Assembly: GCA_947646735.1 (NCBI GenBank)
Contig: CANTFK010000666.1
Span: 620,001-684,000 of the forward strand
Reading direction: 5' to 3'
Source of the DNA: Peronospora farinosa
Taxonomy: Eukaryota > Oomycota > Peronosporomycetes > Peronosporales > Peronosporaceae
Length of the DNA stretch: 64,000 nucleotides
Shown here: piece after piece, positions 11,422 to 21,218 of the stretch
Position numbering within the stretch: the first letter of the stretch is position 1
Layout of the letters: each line of letters opens with the position of its first letter
Notes under the pieces: model-generated
Seen by the model: only the letters and a program-made list of their open reading frames with translations
What the model was told of the DNA's origin: nothing
Databases searched by the model: none
Program-made: the position numbers and the translations under genes

Positions 11422-13221
11422 TTACTCTATCTTTTCAACTCCCATTACCTCCTTCAGAATATCGTATGTCGTTAAGCTGATGCCGGTTGATACTGGGCTC
11501 TGCGCAGGTACAAGAAAGTGAGTAGAATTAGTGATCTACACGAAGGTGTTAGCACAAACAACAGCTAGGACGTACCCGCATCCAGTTTACTGACACGCCC
11601 TTGAACAGGCCCCGCCAGCCTTCACGCGCCAGAATAATTCGTGCAGTAGCAGCTACACCCGTATATTGCAATTTTGCCTGGGATCCTGATACGTAACCGT
11701 CCGTCTGAATACGCCTCCTAATGGTATCCAGAGGATATGTACCTACAACAACAACAACAGTATCAGTCAATCCATCCAGAATTACCAGCTGTCAGCAGTT
11801 ATACTTACTGGTCTGTGCGATACATGCCGCAAAGTACGAGCACACAAATTTAGTAAACGCATTCAATCTTTGCTCGGGTGCGTTTTCGCCACCATTTTGT
11901 TTCAACCGACGACGCTGAAACTCGAGCGTCTACGATCCACAAACGTCAATTAGTCGCATGTAGTGAATAGCGCAAAATTGTTTCGTACACGTACCCATAT
12001 CTTAAATCGCTCATTCAGGGAAAAACCAATTCCAGTATACGGCAGCGTGCCCATCAATGACGGTACAAGTCCGCGCGAAAACGACCGCATACCGTCCACC
12101 TTGTACATCGTGACTACAGCGTCGTAGATACTAGTGTAGCGATGCTTCCCCATTTGCACCATATACCTCGCCCGTACAATATCCAGCGGGTATGCCAAAA
12201 CCAAAGAAACTCCTCCTGCCAGCGACCCGGCCGTCACAAGCTGCAAATTACTGAGTTTCGGTACTTCATTACTCCCTTCTCTCTCTGCATTTCGATAATT
12301 GTACGCGTGGAACTTATGCCGAAAAAAGTCAAACCCTGAGTGCTGCAGCCCGGCATATGGAATCACTCGCAAGATATTCAGCATATTCCCTCGGAAAAGA
12401 GCGTGAAAGCCGTCGTGCACGTAAATATTTTTAGCCATCCTAGCAGCATTACGAAAACTAAATTTCCGCTGGTCGTTGACTTGAAATAGAATTTTGATTC
12501 GATCCAATGGAGCCAAAGTCGACTTTGCTACAATACCCGCCATGCCTCCTGCAATGAACGACTTGGACACGGTCTGCATGGATCCTTTCTTCGCTGCTGC
12601 ATCTGCTGCATCGGCATGGTTCAACTTGGTACTATTTGCTTGAAATGGATCGTCTGAACGAATACCATAGCCAGTAATCGATGCCTCACAGTCTTCGTAT
12701 TTGAGACTCTCGTCGTGGTCAATACCTTCGTGCAACCTCTGCGTCACCTGTCGCCTCTGCAATAATTGAATGATTTCCATTGTAAGCATTTCATTGGATA
12801 ATTCCTCCTCGGACTTAAGATTAAAAAAAAGACTATCACTTTCACTCATGGCGGCTGCAATTTGGGTCGTCCAGGATGTGTACACATTTTGTACCGATTG
12901 TGGATTTTGTGCCTTCCACTGCATGATCCAGTCACAAAACGCAGGAAAATCAAGTCGTTCGTCTCGTCTTGTCCTATCATGTCGCATAAACTGACGTTTG
13001 GAGTCAATACTCGGATCTAATCGTGCAATCTCATCGGCAAGTGCCCCACGAGTGATCGTCCCTTCTTCATCCGGTCGTAGGTCGGCAAAAATAGCACGCA
13101 TGATTTCTAGGACTTCAGGGGTTAAAGAAAAGTCGGGATTGTATACTTGAAGTGCTTGCAATGCATGGGCCAATTGTCGTCGTTGGTTACGGACTGTCTC
13201 GGAAGAGTCCGTTACTACCAT
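11422..13221 (-). CDS. mitochondrial CoA-type carrier (SLC25A42/LEU5-like)
   Basis: Predicted 530 aa in four exons on the reverse strand: 13221-11995, 11929-11809, 11742-11576 and 11499-11422. Introns are GT-AG and in phase. Three carrier signatures are visible: PLDRIK near residue 237, PLDIVR near 346, PLDTIRRR near 453. The block KILFQVNDQRKFSFRNAARM followed by LFRGNMLNILRVIPYAGLQ resembles the CoA/adenosine-phosphate carriers SLC25A42, SLC25A16 and yeast Leu5. An N-terminal extension of about 200 residues resembles degenerate EF-hands of SCaMC-type carriers (PDEEGTITRGAL; DERLDFPAFCDW). Acts in the inner mitochondrial membrane. Start set at ATG 13221; upstream frame is open but includes a tandem repeat and is more likely 5' UTR. 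Confidence 0.82.
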
Positions 13222-13275
13222 GGCACATATAATACACAATGTGTTGAAAATGTAGCGTATTGGGAGAAGAGGTAC

Positions 13276-13327
13276 CGTGTTTTGATCGAAAGGAATCGTG
13301 TTTTGATCGAAAGGAATCGTGTTTTGA
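13276..13327. repeat. 21-bp tandem repeat, about 2.5 copies
   Basis: The unit cgtgttttgatcgaaaggaat occurs at 13276-13296 and 13297-13317, with a partial third copy to 13327. It lies in the presumed 5' leader between the divergently transcribed carrier and cytochrome b561 genes. Confidence 0.8.
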
Positions 13328-13673
13328 TAAAATGAGATGCGGTTGATAATTGCCGATTGGATGAATTGGTAATATTTAATTTGGAGCGGAAGCGGAAGCA
13401 ATTAATTTACAGGCTGTGAAATTTCGATTTACTAAATAGTGTTTTTTACATCAACGTAACCTCCCAATTATTAATTTATACACGGTGTATGCCAATATAA
13501 AAGGTCTTTTAAGTCCAAATGGCTACATTTCCCTAAATACAATTTACAAATATACCGAAACGATATACCGGTTTTGCAGCGCGTATGTTCACACTAACAG
13601 CCAATCAGAGACATTCTTTTGTCTGATATCATTGACGAAAATAATTCTTCTCAAGAAGCTTCTCGATATTCGA

Positions 13674-14765
13674 ATGAAGTTTCAGATGGAGCTCGTTACG
13701 CGTATTCTTGGACATGTACGTGTGAATGACCTATTTATGCTGAAGCGCAAGATCTTTGCAAATACAACGGAGTGTCGATTGCGTAATATTGCTAAAAATT
13801 GACATCAGGACACTAAAAAACGTCACTATTATGTACTATCATTCAATAGAGTCTACCGGTTCTGGTCGTGGTGCTTATGGGATACTGGATGGGAAGCGGA
13901 CTAACTGCTTTTACGGTGAAGGAAGGCTTGGTATCTGTCCGAGATACTTCTGGGTTTTCGTGGAGTTATGGGGACGGCCGGGTGTTTAACTGGCACCCAC
14001 TGCTCATGAGCTTTGGCTTTGTGTTTTGCTCCATGCAGTCGGCTCTGGCGTACATTTCATTGCCCTATAGTCACGAAATCAAGAAGGTGAGAAGAGTGAA
14101 GAGTGAAGAAGAGAAGAATCTTGTGTGACATGACGGGATCTCTAATTGAGTTGACTTATGTAGCGCATCCACTTGTCACTACATGCTTTGGGGTTCCTGA
14201 GCGCCGTCCTAGGAGCTATTGCTGTCTTCCGTTTTCATAACGAGCATAAGATTACGAACCTCTATAGTCTGCACAGTTGGTTGGGACTTGTAGTTTTGAT
14301 CACCTTCACTGCAAATGTACGTGCCAATCTGCAGAAGTGGAGTGAATATTTCTGATCTTCCCTGTTTTTGTGGTATTTCAGTGGCTGGGTAGCTTTGTAG
14401 TGTTTTTCTATCCTGGAGCGTCAACAAATACCCGTGCTGCTTTTGCTCCGTACCACATTGGAATTGGACTGGCCATTATTGGAATGGTCGTTGCCACGGT
14501 GGAGTTGGGGATCCTGGAGAAACTCACGTTCAATGGCAGCTGCAACGTGAATGGCGAGCTAAACGGCGAGGTTGTGAAGGGTTACATGGCTCCAGACTGT
14601 GTGACTGGCAACATTATTGGTTTGCTAGTAGTTCTAGCAATGATCGCTTTGGTCGTCACGATCTGGCACGCGAAACACTCGGAGCAGAGCAACCCCTTGA
14701 AAGACGAGATGACGCCATTGCTGCTGAGCGGCGCGGGTGATGAGCAGAAAGAGGCCTCGGTTTGA
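13674..14765 (+). CDS. cytochrome b561 family transmembrane ferrireductase
   Basis: Four exons: 13674-13715, 13850-14086, 14164-14316 and 14382-14765; introns 134, 77 and 65 nt, all phase 0. The 271-aa product has about six membrane helices (first: SLPVLVVVLMGYWMGSGLTA). Heme-ligand-type histidines sit in the expected helices: His63 (NWHPLLM), His100 (LSLHALGF), His130 (LYSLHSWLGL) and His169 (PYHIGIG). Family members move electrons across membranes from ascorbate or similar donors to monodehydroascorbate or Fe(III). The tail after the last helix is charged (HAKHSEQSNPLKDEMTPLLL), and contains a possible acidic di-leucine sorting signal. Start uncertain: ATG 13674 or 13686, since the first exon is short. 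It is transcribed divergently from the carrier across about 450 bp. Confidence 0.82.
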
Positions 14766-16087
14766 AGGACCTTGAGACTTATTATGATTTGCTTCGAAAG
14801 TTAAAAAAGTGCAGATGGATGAGTTTGACAGTGGCAATGAGCTGGTTGCTACATGCCGCAAATTGATGTCTCCTTTGTACGCGGATCGTTTTCTTGTGTT
14901 GTCACGGTTGGACTGCAAGTCGAACGAACCAACTTTGACGGTGTGGTCTTCTTAAGCTGCGTTCACCACGTATTTGTGTGAGTAAATGCAACAATAGTGC
15001 TATACTCACGCAACCATAATGTAGCAGCAATGCAATTGCTGCAGCTTCAGCATTAGCGACATTCTTGGACTGATACTGTCGTCACACAAGTGATATGGTG
15101 AAACAAGGACAAGAAAGCAAGCGAATCCTAAAAGCATAGTTTGCTTGTCAACCTTCGGAAAAATGACCTACATGCTCACCCATATATACTAGCTCATCTG
15201 TAAAGCGGACGTCTGCACTGCTCTAATTCAAAAGGACAGTGACGGTTGTTGCTGTCCTAAGGTTACGATCGAGTCGAGCTGCCGTCTGCAAAACTTTCAG
15301 CATGATATTGGTTCCGAAGAACGTAATGGCAAATATGGAGCATCAACTGTGGTCGTTCCAGCACACGAATTTGCACGGACAAAGCAACCCACGACTTAGT
15401 AAAAAGTCTGCAACTTGCATGTCCTAATGACTTGGTCAACGAAAGATGGTCACTACGTCAACATGAGAGCTGCAAGGGATTGCACGCTCAAGCACGCACA
15501 CAGAATCAGGCGGACACAAGGTTTAAATCCGACTTTATCGAGCAAATGTAAAGGTAGAGCGAGTAGCAAAATAGCTTCTTGACCTGGATTCAATTAGACA
15601 GCCGAATGATTGTGCAACGACGTGGCCATTGATCCTCTGGTATGAGAGACTGATGGCCCTGTCAATTCCAGTAGAATTCTTTCCACACAAAAGTGTAATA
15701 TATAAGACACTTGACACAGTATTCGATGTAAAAATGATTGCACACTCCACGTCCAACGGGTTGCGGAAGCGGTCGTTATGACGATATTCCACTGGAACAT
15801 CACATCCTGGTTCAGGACTTGTTCGAATTCTTGACATTGACGATCTGATACAGGCCCATCTCCGTCATGCACTAGCTATTAACTTGTAACTCATCATCAT
15901 CTAGATACTTGTCGACATGACGACACCCTTTCGCATGATCAAACTGTCTTGTCCCGTAATGACGGATCATACAGAGTCCGTGTCCAAATGTAACTGCCCT
16001 TAATCGATGACGAACTGACTGAATGTCTACCTTCGCGCAACATTCAAACGAAATGGTCCCTATTTTTCATCACTCGTCGCTCTTCAA
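14766..16087. other. intergenic, no supportable gene
   Basis: About 1.3 kb. Several open frames of 60-100 codons occur on both strands, but none has recognisable motifs and they are interrupted by stops. It may include decayed repeat sequence. The last 60 bases are pyrimidine-rich and serve as the SF3B4 promoter or leader. Confidence 0.45.
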
Positions 16088-16898
16088 ATGTCGGCAGCGA
16101 TTGAGCAACGTAATCAGGACGCAACGGTCTATGTGGGCAACTTGGACGATCGGGTGAGTGAGGAATTACTATGGGAATTGATGCTTCAAGCTGGAAGTGT
16201 CTCGAATGTACACATGCCACGGGATAAAGTCACTGGCTGTCATCAGAATTATGGGTTTGTGGAGTTCCGGTCCGAAGAATGTGCCGAATATGCTGTTAAA
16301 GTGTTAAACATGGTCCAATTATATGGTAAAGTGATTCGGGTGAAAAAAGCATCGAGCGAAAAAAAAATTTAGACGTGGGGGCGAACCTTTTTTTAGGGAA
16401 TTTAGACCCGGAAGTCGATGAAAAGCTGCTCTACGATACGTTTTCAGCATTTGGAGGGATTATTGAGACCCCAAAAGTCATGCGGGATCCCGAAACAAAA
16501 GTCTCGAGAGGATTTGGTTTTGTGAGTTTTGACGCGTTCGAAGCAGCGGATTTAGCGATTGAGTGCATGCATGGACAGTATCTATGCAATCGTCAAGTCG
16601 TGGTGCAATTTGCTTTCAAGAAAGACAGTCACAATGAACGTCATGGATCCGAAGCGGAACGATTGTTGGCTCAGCGGAACCCCAATAAACTCAAACCTCA
16701 TACAATGTTTGCGTTTAATGGACACGGACCAATGACAGGAATGCCACCTCCATTTGGACAAGGAGGGTACATGATGGACATGGGAATGGTTCCTCCTCCC
16801 CCCCACCCCCACCGCAGAATGTAGGAATGGGAATCACGTATCCACCACCTCCAGTGGCAATGATGGGAGTACCCCCTCCACCTCCACAGATGAGATAA
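16088..16898 (+). CDS. SF3B4: splicing factor 3B subunit 4 (SAP49), frame breaks
   Basis: Two RRM domains of the U2 snRNP protein SF3B4/Hsh49, which tethers U2 near the branch site. RRM1 is in frame 16088-16372 ([27 protein letters not shown]). RRM2 starts one frame over at [20 protein letters not shown], with GFGFVSF and [18 protein letters not shown]. The two are separated by a run of nine A at 16359-16367; ten A would join them seamlessly ([11 protein letters not shown]). A second break occurs in a C-rich run near 16797-16810, beyond which another frame continues as Pro/Met-rich sequence ([13 protein letters not shown]) to TAA 16898. Because both breaks are in homopolymers and everything else is intact, I favour sequencing or assembly error over a true pseudogene. 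Confidence 0.85.
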
Positions 16899-17618
16899 AG
16901 AGAAACTTATGAGGTAGACATAAGGAAGGAATGACAGAAGAAAGTTGATCAATGCGAGATGTTTTGGTGTTTTAGTGAACCAAATGGTTTTAAACTGCAA
17001 ACGTTTGGATCGATCCAGACTGTTCCTTTGAACTTGTCTCGCTTTTTGGGTACTAAAGGAATGAAAGGACGTTCAAGTACCAGAGAAAGAGGTTGCATTC
17101 TATCACTTTGGGTATTGTATCATGTCGGTAAAAGCGCTACATGTGCCCTCTGTACACTCGTACGTGTTGGCGAAGCGGCTCACTTACATCGATCTGTGTA
17201 ACTTGAGCACTTTTTCAACGAAATGTATATACGCCTGTACCGTCATTCGAATGCTCTGCCGATCAAGTTGCAAATGTCAGATCACGTTGAGCGTATAGTA
17301 TCACGGTTGATCTCTACAAACAAGACTGTCATGAAGCGATCTGCCTTGCACTGTTGTCATCACATTGGTTACTCATCTGGCAGACGAAAACCCGCGTCGA
17401 TTAAAATTTCAAGTTGGGACGAGTTGCTCACTTGAATATTGAGCAAGGCCCTCTCTGGATGACAAAGCGTATCTCAGCCTGAGATACGATACTAGCCCTG
17501 AGAATCTCAGGGACAGTAGGTTCTGTTCGAGTGCACAGTAGATCAACGGTATGCACGTGAGCTCTCGCGTCTCATATTTCAGCGCAAGTAAGTACTATAA
17601 TCACTTTTTTTCTCGCTC
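16899..17618. other. intergenic with twin palindromes
   Basis: No gene recognised. It contains the paired palindromes at 17468-17512 and the promoter of the first bZIP gene. Confidence 0.5.
17468..17512. repeat. two adjacent near-perfect palindromes
   Basis: 17468-17488: cgtatctcag-c-ctgagatacg, 10-bp perfect arms with one central base. 17496-17512: ccctgaga-a-tctcaggg, 8-bp perfect arms with one central base. Both contain the core ctgaga/tctcag. They lie about 110-150 bp upstream of the first bZIP start, so they could be dimeric protein-binding sites or hairpins; this is inference. Confidence 0.8.
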
Positions 17619-19237
17619 ATGTCTTGGCGACAACCAAGAGATCTCTTTGGTCCAGGAACGGGCGATCAGCTCATGATGCAGGAGATTTTGGATCTCTTGG
17701 CGACAGATAGTTCCAACAATAGCCCAGAACACACTATTTCAACGAGTACAAGCAGCTCCACCGATCACAGCAATCGCCACGGTTCAGTTGGGACAGAGTT
17801 CAATCGCAGCTTTGCGTACGGCTCCAGTATCAATGAACCTTTGAACGAAGAGATGAACCATATTGTTAATTTGTCCAGTGCCGATGACGTCGGGTCAGCA
17901 GAAGCCTGGGGTTATGCAATTGATAAGACATCGTCCGAGAACAACGACATAAGTATCAAAGACATTCCTGTAGCAGGACAGAAGGCAGTGCAACAAAGGA
18001 TAGATTCAACAGGAGGCCTCGCCCAGCAGACACAGATGCAAGACTCAATGTATGCAGCCCCCTTCTGTAAACTGGTTGCTTGACTTGTTACGTGCAGCAT
18101 CAAGACTCAATGCTGATGATAGCAAAGACGTTCTAACTTGTCGACCTCATCGTTTTTTTCTTGACAACTGTTCACTGGATAAACCAAGGTCAAGTTCGCT
18201 CATGCCGCTAGCTCACGCAGCGTCGATAAGGTTGCCAATGTCCTCCAATTCATCGTAAGTTATTTTTTGGGCGTCTCGTCATTAGATGCTGACGTTAGTT
18301 GCTAAGGCCTTTGTTTACTGTTCTCGACTTGAATGCAGATACGCTACTACCCAACAGTTGTACGATGAAGACTCTCGAGTGGTTTCTCCTGCCTTTGAAA
18401 TCGACCTGCCGCGAGTTCCAATGTCTCTGCCAATTCCAGTTGCATCTCCGGCTCCAGAAGTACCGTCAATTCTGAATGGTTCATCGGTTCCTAGTCAGCA
18501 AAAAAAATCGCCGTCGATTTCAAATGTGTTGCCAACGGGTAAGCGCGTGCACTTATTGAACTCGGCCGAATTTAACGAGCTTCGACGAAAGCTGCGAATG
18601 CAAACGGCGTCACGTCGATATCGTAAGCGGAGAAAGGTACGTCTTGTTGCAGGTTAATGTATTCAAAGCTCACCCGTGGCTTAAAACTATGTTGTTGTGT
18701 CTGCAGGAACAATCACGCCACCAAAAGATGCAATTGCAGGAGCTTCAAGCAGAGCTGGCTCGCTTACATGAATATGAATCACAGTGGAACCAATACCAAC
18801 AACGATCCGTCGAGTCTCTCCAGGATGAGCTGGAAATGCGTAAGAATGAAGCTGCTAGTCTCACGAAGACGATAAAAGTTGCTGCAAAAGAAGAACTCGA
18901 CTGGGTAGAAGCACGCTGCTTTTTAGATGAACTAGGCTTGGTATTCACTAGATCTGACGACGTTTGCGTGTTTTTTCTTGACAGGTCGAATTGATGAGCA
19001 ACCACCTTCGCAAAAAAAGCAAATGTACTTCAAACTGATCACCCGTATTCCTGAATCCCCTCGTCGAATCTTTCTAGTTTTGTAGTCAACTTGAATGAAG
19101 ATAGTCGTTGTCTACTACGCATCTCGCATAAGTTTGAATATGAAATGTGCAAGCACATAATCAAGGGCTTTAACTCTCCCAAGCCCGTTGTGCTATTCCG
19201 ATTGAACTGCCGAATCGGTAGGGACAAACCATTGTAG
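17619..19237 (+). CDS. bZIP transcription factor, Met at invariant Asn
   Basis: Multi-exon bZIP gene. Exon 1 (from ATG 17619) is Ser/Asn-rich and polar, beginning MSWRQPRDLFGPGTGDQL. An intron around 18050-18104 is needed to reach the next open frame; its exact ends are unresolved (only a 31-nt or an unusual acceptor keeps frame). Later junctions are clear: intron 18255-18338, exon 18339-18636, intron 18637-18706, exon 18707-18904 (66 codons), intron 18905-18984. The basic region reads ELRRKLRMQTASRRYRKRRK, where canonical bZIPs have Asn at the Met (codon 18598-18600). A leucine-zipper-like coiled coil follows (LQELQAELARLHEYESQWNQ). Coding may stop at TGA 19036-19038 or continue through intron 19025-19085 into a phase-compatible exon 19086-19237. 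Tandem paralogue of the next gene. Confidence 0.7.
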
Positions 19238-19353
19238 GCCAGTCAAGACTGCGACAATGTTAGAAGTCCCGACCTCAGTCCCAGACATAGGTTTCAATGA
19301 GTCATCACTGCATCCATCCCTCTCGGAGGTCACTTTCATAATACTCTCTTGCT

Positions 19354-20336
19354 ATGTCCTCGCATCCACCACCGACCGATCACTTTGAAATGAGTGTGAA
19401 TAACCTGCTCGTACCGCCAGAGATTCAGGAGGTTTTCAAACGGGATACTTCCAACAATGACTTTGTGCCTGTATCAGCAAGTGATGCTGGTATTCACGAT
19501 ACTGTCGCCGAGTCGAAGCCAGACGACTTTGAAGAAAAGCTCCAAGTCCAGAAGCAAGATCCAAGTGAACGTCATCACCTTCAGTTACTGTACGGCTACC
19601 TTGCTTCCAAAGACTTTCCATTCAATTGATGGAATATCCACAGCTAATGCGAGAGTGTCTTCCACTCGTTCTGTTGTGCACTTTGTCTCGAAATGCATGT
19701 AGCCCAAGCACGCTTGTTTTGCCGACAGTGGCAGACAAGATTGAGGAACTTGAACCAAAAACGCCAGGTATATCACCGATCGATCTTGGCAATCGTACTG
19801 CTAAAGTTGTGCACGAGATATGTGCTACTGAGCGCGAAGGTCTTCGCCACAAAACCAAAGTGCTAACAGCCTCACTGCAGCGGATCAAGCGTGCCGACGT
19901 AAGTTCATCCAGCTCTTCTTTTTTCCAGCAAAACAAACCGTCAAGACACTTACTTGTTGTGTAGATGGACATTAATCATCAACAACGCCAGCTCCAAGAA
20001 TCCCGATCGGAACTCTGTCGCTTGCTTCAGATCGAAGCTCAACTCAAGGAATACGAGACACGCTCCGTGGAATCACTCGAGGTTGAGTTTCAGATGCTTC
20101 AGCAAGAGGTCGCGAAGCTCTCGTATTGTGTTGAGGTTGCGCTTCAGGAAGAAATCGATTGGGTAGCGTAGCACCTTGTTTCCTGGGCACTTGATCGTCT
20201 TGTGAATAGCATCAGTGGCTTTCAAGAAACCGTACTAACACTCCTAACAAAATGTTGTGTCTTTCCTACGACAAACTTGTAGATCGACAGGATGAAGAAT
20301 TTCCAGCGCAAACAAAGACCCCAATCCGACGAGTAG
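19354..20336 (+). CDS. bZIP-like paralogue with degenerate basic region
   Basis: Tandem paralogue of the preceding gene, with 116 bp between them. Proposed exons: 19354-19589, 19703-19898, 19965-20162 and 20283-20336. The third exon is exactly 66 codons and the last exactly 54 nt, matching the paralogue's exons; both third exons end in (L/I)DW before a gtag donor. The basic region GLRHKTKVLTASLQRIKRAD has Val (codon 19860-19862) where bZIPs have Asn, and Leu-Gln where two Arg are expected. The coiled coil (QRQLQESRSELCRLLQIEAQ) is kept. DNA binding by itself is doubtful; it could be a dimer partner or decaying copy. The junction 19589/19703 is the least certain. Confidence 0.6.
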
Positions 20337-21218
20337 GAGATTCATATGCTAAGAAACTCTAACGCATGCTCGATTCATTCGATTGTCTCACTCTGAAACC
20401 GACATACTTCCTCTCAACGTCATCAGCTTTTTTCTGTAACAATGCCGACCTCGACGGTCGCTGGTCGATCGACCATCGAAACCTTGCAGATTTCGTAGAC
20501 TAAACGGCATGGACATTGCAAGTGGCATCGTCAGCAATGTCGGTTGTCGAACGAGGTTCATGCAACGTCGTGAATTTGAATATCGAGAAGACCAGGTCGG
20601 GCCTTGAAACGACCAAAAACGTCACTTGATGGCGACAAAGGTCTTATGCTAATGTTGTCAGGAAATGTACGCCATTTCCTGATCACTTGCTGGTTTGACA
20701 TGGGTCGATTACTAGTAAGATTCCTGAAAACGACTTCATTGATTTTACTTGTGGTGTGGTCTCTCTGCTATGTAGTCAAGCAATTTGACCTTGTCCTGAC
20801 AGTCTAGGACCTACCAACGCAAATTCCAGTGGACACACTGTTCCTTTAAGATTTCTAGACCCTTTGGTGGGAGCTAACAAGACAGATTTAGGTTGGCAAG
20901 AACTCCACACTTGGTAGTAAGTGCTGGCATTTAGACAAAGAATACTAAAGTCCACGACTTTGTGGCTAGGAGGTCTTGCATTCGCAGACATTAGATGAAA
21001 TTGCATCCTATTCTCATTTAAAGCGCAAAGCTCCAGCACTTTTCATTACATTAAAGATAATTCTTGCCTTGTACGGCAGATCTACTGGAGTCATATATTT
21101 ACTGTAACCTTCCTGCTATTCCTTCCTATCTATCGTCTAGAATCGAGTCGATGCCCGAATCTATTATATCTTACCGTAATTTAATAGCCTTCATTGGCTG
21201 TAAAGCTCCTTGACGAAG
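20337..21218. other. intergenic
   Basis: No convincing coding sequence. Short open frames lack recognisable composition. It includes the promoter of the methyltransferase gene. Confidence 0.45.

Noticed and set aside
13222..13401. 60-codon in-frame extension upstream of the mitochondrial carrier
   Set aside because: Consists largely of the translated 21-bp tandem repeat and lacks presequence character; ATG 13221 is a better start.
14766..16087. Possible retroelement in the intergenic stretch
   Set aside because: No protease, integrase or reverse-transcriptase motif could be found in any frame.
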